Notes under the pieces: model-generated
What the model was told of the DNA's origin: nothing
What the model saw: the letters and a program-made list of their open reading frames with translations, nothing else
Database searches by the model: none
Source: Ciona intestinalis
Taxonomy: Eukaryota > Chordata > Ascidiacea > Phlebobranchia > Cionidae
DNA: 64,000 nt
Assembly (NCBI RefSeq): GCF_000224145.3
Contig: NC_020175.2
Coordinates: forward strand, 3,052,381 to 3,116,380
Direction: 5' to 3'
Program-made: the position numbers and the translations under genes
In this document: one piece after another, positions 45,701 to 53,675 of the stretch
Layout of the letters: every line of letters begins with the position of its first letter
Position numbering within the stretch: the stretch's first letter is position 1

Positions 45701-48700
45701 GCTAATTTTTATTATAAAAAATTTCATGCTGTTTTTATTAACAATTTTTTAAAAAGATTCATGCTATTTTTTGTTTCATTTATCCACAGAAAATGAAAAC
45801 ATGTATTTGCAATCAGCTTGCGAATTAATCCGGCAACATCTAGATGTAGGTGGGGTGAGAAATCCCAATACTAATAAATGGCAGCAAGTGAGCAGCACTT
45901 CTTATGTGACGACCTGCAATCCCAACCACACGGGGACCTCGTGTGCCATGAGTCAGCGCATGACACGGCATTTTTCTGTCTTCTCATGCCCATACCCTTC
46001 TGCTACCTCCCAACATGCTATATACAGGTAAAATATTGTACGTTATAACGGTCACGTCTTTTATCCAAAACATTTTCTTTTTTTTATCAATAAGCGTGTT
46101 TTAACAACTGTTGTTTTACCGTTACTAACCGTTTTTTTTCGCTTTTGTCAACTATCTTTTTTGTGACCGAAAAAAAAAAATTCATTTATTCATATATTGT
46201 TTTACGAGTGAATATCTAATGTCATCTGATTGGCGGAGTGTACATATGGTTCAGCTATTTTTAAGAGAACTCCTGCAATAACTAAAACAATAAACAAATT
46301 TTTCTAAATAGCACACCACTTAATTTTTACCTCCAATTTTCTTTTTCGTACTTTATAAATTTTAATTCTTATGCGATTTTTTTAGTAATTTTTAACATTA
46401 TTTTTTATATAGCACTTTGGTCCAAAGTCACTTTTTGGTGGAACCTTCCTTATCAAACAGAACAAATAACATTGAAAGAGACCGTGCTTTCCAGGTATTG
46501 CGTCCAATTTAATTTCAACATGATATAGTGACATTGTATTTAACTGTGATTAATATACTGTTTTTGCTGTATAACTATGCACACATATTTATTATCACGT
46601 GGAAACAACTCAAACTTTTGTTGCGCACCATGTATGATACCAATCACAATATTATGCTTACCATGGTAAAAAAGCAAGCTTGATTGTCAACTAGTTGCTT
46701 ATCAAATCATCGCTGCTACCATTGTGGGTGTATGCGTCCTTGGGCGAGACACCTAACAGCGATTGCTTCAACCCAGTGGTCCCTAATGGGTTCTTCAAAT
46801 TATCAGCCATGCATGAAAAAATGAAAAAATCCTTTCAAAAGAATAATCACCTACAAAGTAACATACAGGGTAACTCGTAAACTGACACGAGGTGTATGAA
46901 CACCCGTGTTATAACTACTATCGTTTTCCGCCCACGTGAGAATAAATTAAATTACACTTATCCATGACACATGCATTTTAAATCTAACACCCTTTTCTAT
47001 ATTTATTTTTTGTTTCTACTTCTCACAAACACTGATATCTCTACAGAACCTACTATCTAGCATAACACTTGTAACAGTCGAGCTGCAAGAGCGCCTACGG
47101 GGTATGTACCTCTCCACACCTGAGCGAGCACACTACACATTTGCGCTCAATGACCTGGAACGTATTTTCCGTAACCTCATGCTCTCACTTGGTCCCGACT
47201 GTCACCAGAGGGAGCTATTGTTGCTATGGCGACATGAATGTGATTGGTCGTATGGAAAAAGAATGGTATTTTAATTTAGATATTTTTTTCTTCATCAATT
47301 ATCAATGTACTTTTGGTTTTTGTAGTACAAGTGTTTTTGGTGCATCCTCTACCATTATATTTTGTTCAAACACCAATCTTGACTATTTAAAGCAGTTCCA
47401 CTAATTTAAAACATTCAAACCGATTGTTTTGAAAATGCTACTTTAAACCCAGTGGTCACTAATAGATTATCAACCATACATAAAAAAAATGCTTCAAAAA
47501 ACTAATCACCCACAAAGTAACATACATGGTAACTTATAAGGTGGTACGAGGGGTATGAGGATAAAGTAAGTTACATTCATTCATTTATTCTCTATCAGGT
47601 TTCTGACGTTGATTGTGAAAGGTATCTACAAGCACTGGATACAGCAGTTCGGAAGCATCTAACAGAAAATAAATACCTTCCGCTAGTTTTAGCCTCCAAA
47701 CAACCACTTTTCAGCAGTGTTCGAGAACTTGATAGTGGCTTGGTCACTGCTGGCAGGTCGGGTTCAGTTTTTCATGTCATATTTTTTAAATTGGACATAA
47801 TTTAGGATCATTTTTAAAATAACTGTTTTAAATATTTAGATAAGTTTGAAAGTTTTCTAGAATATTTTTATCATTTTTATGAAGAAAGCTTCTGTAAATT
47901 TTATAAAAATATGTTTCAACATTTTATCCATGTTCTCTTTAATATAAAATTGGCAATCCTTATTTTTTGAAAACTAATGCGTGTTTTAGACATTTTGGTC
48001 GAAATTCATCAAGAGCATCTGGTTCCGGCAACAGCGGAGGTCATGTGACTGATTATTACAAACCAGCGCAAAGTGAGAAGGAAGTCCAGCAACTTTTAAT
48101 GGAAGCTGTGAAGGTAATATTACATTTTCTATTTTAAAGAAAAATATCGATTCCAATATGTTTTCAATATCATTAATACTGTATTTTTCCCTAATGTGTT
48201 GTTGTGTCAGTTTTAAACATTTTTTATGCAGTGTAGCTTCTTAATCAACCCAATTTTTATAACTGTTATTTAAATTCATTAAAATTTGTAATTATTTGTA
48301 AGGGTATATATTATACTTTGATCTTTAAATGGAAGAGGACCTATTACTATAGTCTTATATATGTTTTGTAACTATAGGGTAGGTCGTGCATTTTGGAACT
48401 CATAATACAAAAATATCAAATATTCTGTGCATATTTGTGATACAAATTTACATTTTCAACAGGAATACAACAAAATCAATGTTCAGATGAAGCTGTCACT
48501 TTACAGTGACACCATTGCACTAGTTTGCAGGTTGGCACGCGTCATACAAAGTCCCCACCCCATCTCACACACACTTCTGTTTGGTGATGGCTGTCCAGTA
48601 TTGGCTCAGCTTACAGTAAAGCTAGGTATGCGAATAAACCAACAATTTTTAATTAATTACCTAAAATTAAAATACAGGTAAAATTTAACATTGTTAGGCT

Positions 48701-51700
48701 TATAATTACATAAAAATACTAATGTGTAGGATAAAATATTCCAGAGTTGCTTTTACATTTTTTAATTTATTTATTTTTTTTTGATTTTTTTGATGCTTAT
48801 TTTTGCTTTTTAAATGTTTTTTTAGACTTCCTTTTAATTTTTATTTTTTGATTTAATTTCCTTTAGCTGCACATTTGGGAGGTTTTCGTGTGGTAACACT
48901 GCCTCCAATCATTGCTCCTTCTACCACCGACAGCCATTCCCACAACATGGGAGGGCCATCCTCATCATCAGATCTTGAGCGCACACGTTTAGCTCACATG
49001 AAAAAACACCTTGTTCAACTTTATAACCAAGCTGGAGTGAAAGGAGAAAAGCTTGTGTTTTTACTACATGATGACAAGTACTAACTGAAACATTTTATTG
49101 TAGAACTGTAAACTTTACAATACTGCATAGAGATTGTCTACTAGTCAAACATTTTTTTATAGAACCTGTACAGATTCTCTCTAAAATTAAAATTTATCTT
49201 TTTATTCATTTTTCCTAAAAAAAAATTTAAATAAAACTAACTTTTTTTTGCAGGGAAGTAACACACGAGTGCCTTACCATGGTAGAAGAGCTTGTAAGAC
49301 ACGGTTCTATCTCCCACCTCTTTACAAACGATGAACAAACCACAATAGCCAACTCAGTACGCAGTGAAGTCACTGCCGCAGGTCTCACTTACTCAAGAGA
49401 TGTTGCATGGAACTTCTTCCTAAACACAGTCACCAAGAATCTAAGGGTTGTCTTCATTTGTTCACAAACAGGTTAAAAGTTATTTTAAAAGGACTTTCAT
49501 TTTTAAGTTTTGAATTAAAGTACTAAATACCTGCTGTTTATTTAAAATTAATTCAGTTTATCTGTTCCAAAATATTAGGCATTCTACCCTAATATTTTAT
49601 AGGGGAGACCGGGGATGGTTCGGACGTTTTTTGAAAATTGCTCATAATTTTTTTTATGTGCGTCACATGAATTTAAATGTTAGTTTGTTGTAAAGGGTAA
49701 TCCTTTGCCGAAAAAAGGGTAGAAGAGTCGCTTGCCAAAGCAAACTAAAAATGCATGAAAAAGGTCGAATTCCTAAGGCTCTTAAGTGTCCGATGTTGCC
49801 CCGGTACCAGGGTATATACTACTGCAATGAAATATGCACTGATTATTAATAGTAGTTATGTTTTCTCTTCACAAACAAAAGGTGTTTGCCATTATTTTAC
49901 TAATATCAGAATTGGATAAATCTGAGCAACCAATACCTGAAAAATCAAATGTTAAACCTTTTTTAATTTTCGTGGTCAAATTAAATTCTCAAATTTTCAA
50001 TTGTAGACTTAGTCTCTTTGTAACAGGTGCCCCCTTTATGGAAAAGAGCTTGGAATTCCCAGCTTTATTCTCTCGAATGAGCTGTGTAGCTTTAGACCAC
50101 TGGTGTCATGACCAACTAGTGGCAAACGCCATGTACCATGTAACCAATGGTCACCAGGATACAGTTGGGATTTCAAACGATCTGATTGGTGGAGAGGCAG
50201 ATCACGTGATGGATGACAGATGGCGGGAAAATGTGGTTCATCTTTTGGCAAACATGCACGTGGCAGTGAGGGAAAAGGACAACAACAAGTTTTACAAGTA
50301 GGTTAATCAATTTGTATGTGATTTCTCGGCTCAGTCAAGATAAATTGTTAAACAGAATATATCGCAAAATTATCATTTCATTAAAAAAAGGTGTGTGCCA
50401 CAAAAATGTTTTAAAAGTAATTACTTTTGCACACTCTAGTGTATATCATATATACTTTTATCTCATGTTTTTTCTATGTTTTCCCAGAATTCAGGGTCAT
50501 GTGTGTAATTATGCTTTTGAAAAACTGGTTGAACGATTTGTGTGTGTCTATCGTGATCGCCGCAAGATGGTGCAAGAGAGCCATGAGTCGATTAAAGGGG
50601 CACTGGAAAATATTGATCGCGAAAATCTAGTTGCAGAAGCTTTACAGAAAGACTTGGATCGTGAAAAACAGGTTAAAAGCTGTTTAAACTGGTTAAGTTA
50701 TTCTTATTTCATTTATAATTTTTTTTTTTACTAGTTTCTATAAGTTTCTTTTTACTAGTTTTAATTTTGTAAAATCAGTGCCTTTTTGTTTTAACTGGTT
50801 TTGTTTCAACTCAGTGCCTTTTTGTTTCAACTGGTTTTGTTTCAACTCAGTGCCTTTTTGTTTCAAGATGTTTTATTTTATTTAAAAAAGTTGTTTATGC
50901 GTTGTTTTGTAGTTTTAAATAGTTTTTAAGTGCATCCCTTTTGTGGGTAATTTAGTTTCTAAGCATTTTTTAAACTGGTACTTCCTACAAAGGTGTTAGA
51001 TGAGCACAAGTCAGGAACTCTGAAGTTACTTGCACAGATTGGACAAGACATGGTGATCACTGAGCAGCAGGTAACATTTATGAACAGTCTTTAATATGAA
51101 ATGACTTAATGATTTTTAAATGCTAAGTTTTTGCAAAATTGTTTTATAAGCTGTCAATGTGTCCGAAGCCGTGACATAGTGGTTAGCGCGCCTGCCTGTA
51201 ACCCAGAGGTAATGGGTTCAAGGCTCGTCGCTGCTACCATTGTTAGCATATGTGTCCTTGGACAAGACACTTGATGGTATTTATTCCATCCCAGTGGTCA
51301 CTAATGGGTTGTCCAAAGTATCAGCCATACATAAAAAAAATTAATCGCAAAAAAGGTACCTACTAAGTAACATACATGCCAACTTGTAAGCTGGCACGAG
51401 GTGGTATGAACACCTGTGTTATAACTACTTTGTTTTCCGGCCACGTGAGGACAAAGAAAATTACATTCATTTAATATGGTTTCGTTTCTCCAGGTTTCAG
51501 CTGTTAGAAAACAGATTCGAAAAATTCGTCATTTAAAGAAATCACTTCCAGAGTATGAACTTGCTCATGAAAAAGCTGTGTTTAAAGCTGCAGCTATTGT
51601 TGCTGATACTAAGACTGTTGTTAAAGAGATTAATATACAGGTTAACTAGTAATCTATTTTTGCTAAAACTGCCTGTTTAATCTAGCCTCCTATGGAAAGT

Positions 51701-53205
51701 TTTAATTTCGTCTCTCTTGTCTGAAAGGCTTTTCTCCCAAAATATTGTGGATATCACATTTAGGCAAAAAATTTAACAATTCCACGGCCCAAGTGTAATT
51801 CCAACTTAGTATTTTAGTCTATGAATGCTATTTCTCATGCATGTTGCTTTTATAATTTGTTTTTATTTAAAAAAATGTGTTGTAATTTTTTTGTTGTGAC
51901 TGTTTTTCTTAAGATTTTAGAATACATGGTTTATCATAAAAAATCTATTGCCTTTTTCCCAAAATGATTCCTTCTTCTTCTTCAGGATCTCTCGGAGCTC
52001 CGATCTCTTCAGAAGCCGGACTCCGATGTTGAGGACTTGATGGCAGCGATCATCATGATCCTCAAGTCTCCAAACTCTGATGTTACTTGGAGCAAAGGAG
52101 CGAAGAGGCAGATGGCAAATCTCGATCGATTTTTAGACGAACTTGCGAACTTTGATGAAGTCCCAATGCCTCAGGTGACTTCTGCAGGAATTGTGAAATA
52201 AACTGAAGTTTTTTCTTTAAATACAACAACCTAGCACTTAGTATTTAGTAATAAGACACCTATGATGCCAGGATTTTTGATATGTTCGTTATTTTTGTGT
52301 TCGTATATATATATAGTAACATTTTGATAGAAAATCAACAACTAGTAAAAAGTGCTATTAGTACTTTTTAGGAATATAAGAACAATTAAAGACTGAAAAA
52401 CAATCAATTTTGAGTATCAAAAATATTTTCTCAAGCTTTTAACTTATTTTCAGGGAACTTTGGAAAACTTAGAATCTTTTTGGGAAAAAGAAACTTTCAC
52501 TCCAGAAAACTTGACTGCAAAAGCTGGTGGCAACACTGCTGCAGGTAAAGAATCTGGAAACACTTAAGGATAATGCTTTTGTTAAAACTGTATCTTTTTA
52601 TTACAGGTTCACTTCTGAAATGGGTGCAAGGTGTGGTGAGGTACCACACCACAATGATAAACAGGGTGAAGCCATTGCATGCAAAAGTACAAGAAACAGC
52701 TTCTTCTATTGGTCAGTTAAACTTCCTTGATTAAGTTTTGTTTTGCAGTGCAAAAAACTGGAATTATGCATTTATTTTAAGTAATGAATTTACGAAGTAA
52801 TGTGTTGAGAAATAGGCCTAAGAATATTGCACATTTTTTATCTTTTTTTATAAACTTAATTTTCTATAAGAAAATTAAATATCAAAAATATTTTTACCAT
52901 TTTGCGTTTCGTCTCTAAAACTGTAATAACTTGATTTTCCTTGTCCAAATGAGGCATATGTGAATTTCTTATACATGCTTCACACAGGTGATGCCCAGCA
53001 TAAACTAAGGCAGCTTGAGAGCAAGAAGGGAGCATTAGAGGCTCGCTTACATGACCTTGCTGAGGGTTTTGAGCAAGCCACAGCTGATAAGAATACGCAA
53101 GAAGAGAAAAGAATGGAGATGCAGGACCACTCGGTGGCAGCAGAGTTCCGACAAGTTTTGACAGAGGAACATAAACGATGTTGTGCCGCACTAAACTCAC
53201 ATAAG
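21719..53205 (+). CDS. DNHD1: DNHD1-like dynein heavy chain, 5' part (N-terminal region to stalk)
   Basis: Forty-one exons with GT-AG junctions, all phase-compatible, give about 2,540 codons: part of the stem, the linker, AAA1, AAA2, AAA3, AAA4 and the coiled-coil stalk with microtubule-binding domain. The first exon (21719-21899) begins in phase 1 with no start codon, so the N-terminus is missing. The last (52988-53205) ends in phase 0 at GTGGGA and its continuation is at 2158. With the 3' part the visible protein exceeds 4,060 residues, near the ~4,750 of human DNHD1. Only AAA2 (GGAGCGKS, 42819-42842) and AAA3 (GPPGCGKS, 45343-45366) keep canonical Walker A motifs; AAA1 and AAA4 do not. Vertebrate DNHD1 is linked to sperm flagella. 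The gene hosts a nested antisense gene at 36324-38786. Exons are listed per domain below. Confidence 0.85.
22306..22503. repeat. MITE copy, full length
   Basis: About 198 bases between TATAGTAGGATGGGGGAAGA and TCTTCCCCCACCCTACTATA, near-perfect inverted termini flanked by TA. No coding capacity. Resembles the Ciona Cimi-1 MITE. Confidence 0.9.
23306..23621 (-). repeat. SINE, full length
   Basis: Reverse-orientation full-length copy from the GAATGAATGTAAC tail to the tRNA-like head (GGCGCCGTGGCATTGTGGTAAGC in the element's own sense). Box A- and box B-like sequences suggest a tRNA origin. Confidence 0.92.
24351..24604 (+). repeat. SINE with internal gap, tail fused to exon 24605
   Basis: Head GGCGCCGTGGCGTAGTGGTT at 24355; a 50-N gap (24398-24447) removes the middle; the body ends GTTACATTCATTCAG. 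The final AG of the tail is the acceptor of the dynein exon at 24605. Confidence 0.9.
25603..25806 (+). repeat. SINE, variant subfamily
   Basis: Head-truncated SINE followed by a segment (CATACATAAAACAAACAAAA through GGAGGATGGTCGACT) shared with 26870-27030 and not with the common SINE. Located in the long intron before the exon at 26442. Confidence 0.75.
25857..25996 (+). repeat. SINE, 3' half
   Basis: Standard SINE body and tail (GTAACTCGTAAGCTGGCACG through ATTCATTCATGC) immediately after the variant copy. Confidence 0.82.
26137..26460 (+). repeat. Triplicated intron-exon boundary, about 110 bp x 3
   Basis: Three diverged tandem units each end with a version of the acceptor plus exon start of the dynein exon at 26442: CCACCAGGTACTTGTGTAAGG near 26209-26229, CACCGGGTACTTGTCAAAG near 26324-26342, and TACCAGGTACTTGTGCAAG near 26437-26455. 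Only the last is followed by the full coding exon. The middle copy has lost the AG; the first keeps it. Confidence 0.8.
26709..27020 (+). repeat. SINE, variant subfamily with tRNA-like head
   Basis: Diverged head (TTGGCACACTGGTAAGCGCG, then GGTTACAGGTTCAAGGC as a box B-like motif) followed by the variant body also seen at 25690-25850, including GTTACATATGTAGTAACTCG and AGGAGGATGGTCGACT. Confidence 0.72.
27230..27325 (+). repeat. Unclassified repeat shared with 31655-31750
   Basis: GCCAGAAGAGCTGTTTTACC and TATAGCTGACAGCAACAGTTTA have close counterparts at about 31682-31735. This resolves a false exon candidate beginning at 27310. Confidence 0.6.
27328..27475 (+). repeat. Unclassified short repeat, forward copy
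   Basis: The reverse complement of about 29475-29625 matches here over ~145 bases (GCGAAAAATACG, CACCGGTCGCACGAAGGACT, TTGAATGGGCTTTC, CCCAGGTCCT). GC-richer than its surroundings. Both copies are in dynein introns. Confidence 0.75.
27768..27935 (+). repeat. Unclassified interspersed repeat, copy 2
   Basis: Counterpart of 16715-16870: TAATAACTTTATTTGTCTCT through CAGGATATAGCGACAAAA and an AAACA.G.TTACA.....TTAAAACA pattern. Confidence 0.65.
28196..28336 (+). repeat. SINE, 3' half, ending at exon 28337
   Basis: Body (TACTTGGTAACTAGTAAGCTGG) and a degraded tail reading TTTAACTTTCATTCCAG. The AG is the acceptor of the dynein exon at 28337. Confidence 0.78.
28571..28681. repeat. MITE fragment
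   Basis: Right part only: GAGTTGTGAGGATATGGTTTTATAATTC through TTTTTTCCACCCTACTATA. The left terminus is missing. Confidence 0.7.
29475..29625 (-). repeat. Unclassified short repeat, reverse copy
   Basis: Reverse complement of the repeat at 27328-27475 with about 80 percent visual identity. Not related to the SINE or MITE families. Confidence 0.75.
29930..30187 (-). repeat. SINE, head-truncated
   Basis: Reverse copy with tail GTGAATGAATGTATGTAAC and body through CACAATGGTAGCAGCGAC. The tRNA-like head is absent. Confidence 0.82.
30539..30737. repeat. MITE copy, full length, member of an inverted pair
   Basis: TATAGTAGGGTGGGGGAAGA at the left and TCTTCCCCCACCTTACTATA at the right. The interior is in the 'GATCGTGTTTTAAACAATTA' orientation. 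Confidence 0.9.
30757..30944. repeat. MITE copy, full length, inverted partner
   Basis: Same family, interior in the opposite orientation (TTAATTGTTTAAAACACGATC), separated from the previous copy by about 20 bases. The two could fold into a hairpin of nearly 190 bp in the intron before the exon at 30966. Confidence 0.9.
31940..32097 (+). repeat. SINE, 3' half
   Basis: AATAATCACCTACAAAGTAA through the CATTCATTCATTCATTCAAC tail. Ends about 25 bases before the acceptor of the exon at 32122. Confidence 0.87.
32957..33236. repeat. Tandem repeat, 80 bp x 3.5
   Basis: Units begin at 32957, 33037, 33117 and 33197 (partial), each starting GTCATTCTTAAAACAATGC. The first three differ at only one or two positions, so the expansion is recent. 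It sits just before the first AAA1 exon (33274). Confidence 0.93.
33368..33955 (+). repeat. Local duplicate, copy A (counterpart 34231-35020)
   Basis: Contains the end of one AAA1 exon, an intron and the next exon (33686-33879). Copy A lacks the MITE that interrupts copy B at 34759-34968; homology resumes after it (TTTACATAAATAT.TTATCCTTAAG in both). The SINE at 33975 follows only copy A. Confidence 0.88.
33975..34180 (+). repeat. SINE, cut by assembly gap
   Basis: ATTGTGGGCGTATGTATCC through GGCCACGCGAGGA, ending at the 50-N gap 34181-34230. The tRNA-like head is missing. Confidence 0.85.
34231..34757 (+). repeat. Local duplicate, copy B, with redundant AAA1 exon
   Basis: Near-identical to 33368-33895. 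The exon copies (34551-34744 against 33686-33879) differ at about two bases, giving Met/Leu and Phe/Tyr changes. It begins immediately after a gap, so it is probably the second haplotype left in the assembly. Using both copies would duplicate AAA1 sequence in the protein. Confidence 0.88.
34759..34968. repeat. MITE copy inside duplicate B
   Basis: Diverged left terminus (TAGTTCTGTGGAGTGAGATGGG) and right terminus CCATCTTCCCAAACCCTACTATA, with the typical interior. Absent at the matching position of copy A. Confidence 0.85.
35411..35728 (+). repeat. SINE, full length
   Basis: Complete copy: head CCGGCGCTGTGGTATAGTGG, box B-like GGGTTCAAGGC, body and ATTCAATTCAA tail. Located in the AAA1 intron 35357-35946. 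Confidence 0.93.
36324..38786 (-). CDS. DUF294/GlnD-like nucleotidyltransferase-fold protein, nested antisense gene, one frameshift
   Basis: Intronless and antisense inside the dynein intron 36099-39142. The start is ATG at 38786-38784; an upstream TTG is less likely. The first open frame (38786-37490) carries an N-terminal TPR-like helical region (HGIGKLYAANIKYKKL, then AVVFNAAIIRD), followed by VVGMGSLARAQITLYSDFEH, which fits the G-S...D-x-[DE] active-site signature of polymerase-beta-type nucleotidyltransferases. Downstream come PLGRQQPTKNKPWKTELIKP and a helical substrate-binding-like region. The second frame (to 36324) is all helical and TPR-like. The two frames meet near 37490-37505: the first ends FDIWIN-stop while the second reads LDKLKAKDFF. 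One extra T in the ATTTGG run would join them, so a sequencing error, recent pseudogenisation and programmed shifting are all possible. AATAAA follows near 36320 on the minus strand. Substrate unknown; homologues in other invertebrates carry similar TPR-NTase arrangements (recollection). Confidence 0.68.
39580..39632. repeat. Microsatellite, 9 bp x 6
   Basis: Perfect repeats of GTCACAAGT, about 65 bases before the exon at 39699. Confidence 0.92.
40036..40216. repeat. MITE copy
   Basis: TATAGTAGGGTGGGGGGAGAT through CCCATCTTCTCCAACCCTACC, family interior in reverse orientation. Confidence 0.87.
40217..40817. other. Intron sequence, no feature recognised
   Basis: AT-rich sequence between two MITEs in the dynein intron 39855-41276. 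A TA-rich microsatellite-like stretch lies near 40740-40795. Confidence 0.5.
40820..41015. repeat. MITE copy, full length
   Basis: AGAGTAGGGTGGGGTAAGATG through CATCTTCCCCCACCCTACTATA, with the interior in reverse orientation. Confidence 0.9.
41105..41208. mobile_element. Short non-autonomous DNA element with CAGTGGC termini
   Basis: Inverted termini CAGTGGCACAGCCA at the left and TGGCTGCGCCACTG at the right, with C- and T-rich interior. 104 bases, no coding capacity. Such CAGTGGCGCAGCC ends occur on cut-and-paste element relics in many animals. Confidence 0.6.
42105..42352 (+). repeat. SINE, head-truncated
   Basis: ACCATTTTGGGCGCATGTGTCC through the CATCCATTCATTCATA tail. In the intron before the AAA2 P-loop exon. 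Confidence 0.87.
42936..43190. repeat. Minisatellite, about 29 bp x 9
   Basis: Nine units of AAAAATTGTGATTGTCCTAAAATT with variable A-run lengths, lying 30 bases after the AAA2 P-loop exon and filling most of the intron 42906-43237. Confidence 0.95.
43376..43865. other. AT-rich intron sequence, no feature recognised
   Basis: First part of the AAA2 intron 43376-44065, before the SINE head at 43866. Confidence 0.5.
43866..44036 (+). repeat. SINE, head half only
   Basis: Diverged head (CCGGGACCGTGGTAAAGTGATTAGCGCG) to GTCAGCCATACAGAAA; the 3' body and tail are missing. It ends about 30 bases before the exon at 44066. Confidence 0.85.
44512..44642 (+). repeat. SINE, 3' half
   Basis: Begins near ATAATTGATTATCACAAAGT and ends with the CATTCATTCATTCAA tail. 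It could be the missing half of the copy at 43866 only if separated by the exon, so it is treated as independent. Confidence 0.85.
46708..46968 (+). repeat. SINE, head-truncated
   Basis: Starts CGCTGCTACCATTGTGGGTG and ends with a degraded ACACTTATCC tail; about 80 bases upstream of the exon at 47047. Confidence 0.85.
47440..47586 (+). repeat. SINE, 3' half, close to exon 47599
   Basis: AACCCAGTGGTCACTAATAG through GTTACATTCATTCATTTATTC; the tail ends about a dozen bases before the exon, so it supplies most of the acceptor's polypyrimidine-like tract. Confidence 0.82.
48463..50297 (+). other. DNHD1: Dynein exons: AAA4 (degenerate P-loop)
   Basis: Exons 48463-48625, 48867-49077, 49254-49471 and 50027-50297. 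HTLLFGDGCPVLAQLTVKLA lies where 'LLVGVGGSGKQSLTRLAA' is expected, and the P-loop Lys and Ser are gone. EKLVFLLHDDK corresponds to 'VFLFTDTQI'. GAPFMEKSLEFPALFSRM and VALDHWCHDQLVANA match '....R.FPALVN...IDWF..WP..AL..VA'. An inserted Ser/His-rich stretch lies between the P-loop and Walker B regions. Nucleotide binding by AAA4 is unlikely. Confidence 0.82.
49598..49816. repeat. MITE-like element of a second family
   Basis: TATAGGGGAGACCGGGGATGG at the left and CCCCGGTACCAGGGTATATA at the right are imperfect inverted repeats. The interior differs from the common MITE. About 219 bases, no coding capacity. Confidence 0.6.
50779..50864. repeat. Short tandem repeat, about 36 bp x 2.4
   Basis: AGTGCCTTTTTGTTT.AACTGG units in the intron before the exon at 50993. 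Confidence 0.8.
51162..51472 (+). repeat. SINE, full length
   Basis: CCGAAGCCGTGACATAGTGG head, box B-like GGGTTCAAGGC, body and TTACATTCATTT tail. Ends about 20 bases before the exon at 51494. Confidence 0.92.
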
Positions 53206-53285
53206 GTGGGATAAAATTTGATTGTTTAAGTTTCAACTGTAAAATCTTAGAAAAAATAAAGTTAAATGTATATTCAAATTTTTGC

Positions 53286-53335
53286 NNNNNNNNNNNNNNN
53301 NNNNNNNNNNNNNNNNNNNNNNNNNNNNNNNNNNN
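53286..53335. other. Assembly gap (50 N): probable misjoin
   Basis: Left of this gap is the end of the dynein stalk; right of it are an intron and later exons of the intelectin-like gene. The sequence 2038-18824 fits between them by both genes' exon order. See findings. Confidence 0.99.
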
Positions 53336-53341
53336 TCAGTT

Positions 53342-53545
53342 CCTTCCATAAACACATTTTGGGGGACTTTTTATGTGTGGCTGATAATCTGTACAACCCA
53401 TTAGTAACCAGTGGATTGGAGCAATTGCAGTTAAGTGTCTTGCTCAAGGACACATACGCCCACAATGGTAGCAGCGACAAGCCTTCAACCCATTACCTCT
53501 GGGTTAGTGATAGGTGCACTGATCAACTGTGCTAAAGCGCCGGAG
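53342..53545 (-). repeat. SINE, tail-truncated by gap
   Basis: Reverse copy from GTGTGGCTGATAATCTG to the degraded head (GTGCTAAAGCGCCGG). Its tail side runs into the N gap. Confidence 0.87.
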
Positions 53546-53675
53546 TGTTTGAACCATAAAAGTTTAGGATTACAAATTGAAAACGGGTGAAATGTTACAA
53601 AAACAATTACATTTATCAACTATACTAAATAACCAATACCCACCAAAAATTACAAAGAAACTTTTTTTATTTCAG

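Larger units (their letters stand above)
44774..48113 (+). other. DNHD1: Dynein exons: AAA3
   Basis: Exons 44774-45586 (271 codons, the largest), 45790-46027, 46413-46494, 47047-47265, 47599-47756 and 47990-48113. Canonical Walker A GPPGCGKS at 45343-45366. The Walker B-like LLCMVDDVNLSRP matches 'VFFVDDLNMP', and sensor I VTTCNPNHTG matches 'A.CNPPGG'. YLSTPERAHYTFALNDLERI matches 'F.P....HYTFN.RDL.R.'. LWRHECDW matches 'LW.HE..RV..DR'. AAA3 is the best-preserved ATPase module here. Exon 47990 adds a Ser/Gly-rich insertion before AAA4. Confidence 0.87.
50488..53205 (+). other. DNHD1: Dynein exons: stalk coiled coil and microtubule-binding domain
   Basis: Exons 50488-50671, 50993-51070, 51494-51640, 51986-52174, 52454-52544, 52607-52711 and 52988-53205. 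The ascending coiled coil covers the first three. DLSELRSLQKPDSDVEDLM, then AIIMILKSPNSDVTW, match the start of the MTBD ('A..E..S...PP..V..VM.AVC.LL....W'). RFLDELANFDEVPMP matches 'FL..L..YDKD.I'. LLKWVQGVVRYHTTMINRVKP matches 'LC.WV.A...Y..V...V.P', here in part. The descending coil (HKLRQLESKKGALEARLHDL) then ends at RCCAALNSHK. The stalk looks complete, so microtubule binding may be kept though the main ATPase is lost. Confidence 0.83.

Noticed and set aside
2158-53205. A genuinely scrambled or trans-spliced dynein gene
   Set aside because: All breakpoints coincide with N gaps and a second gene is cut in the same way, so misassembly is far simpler.
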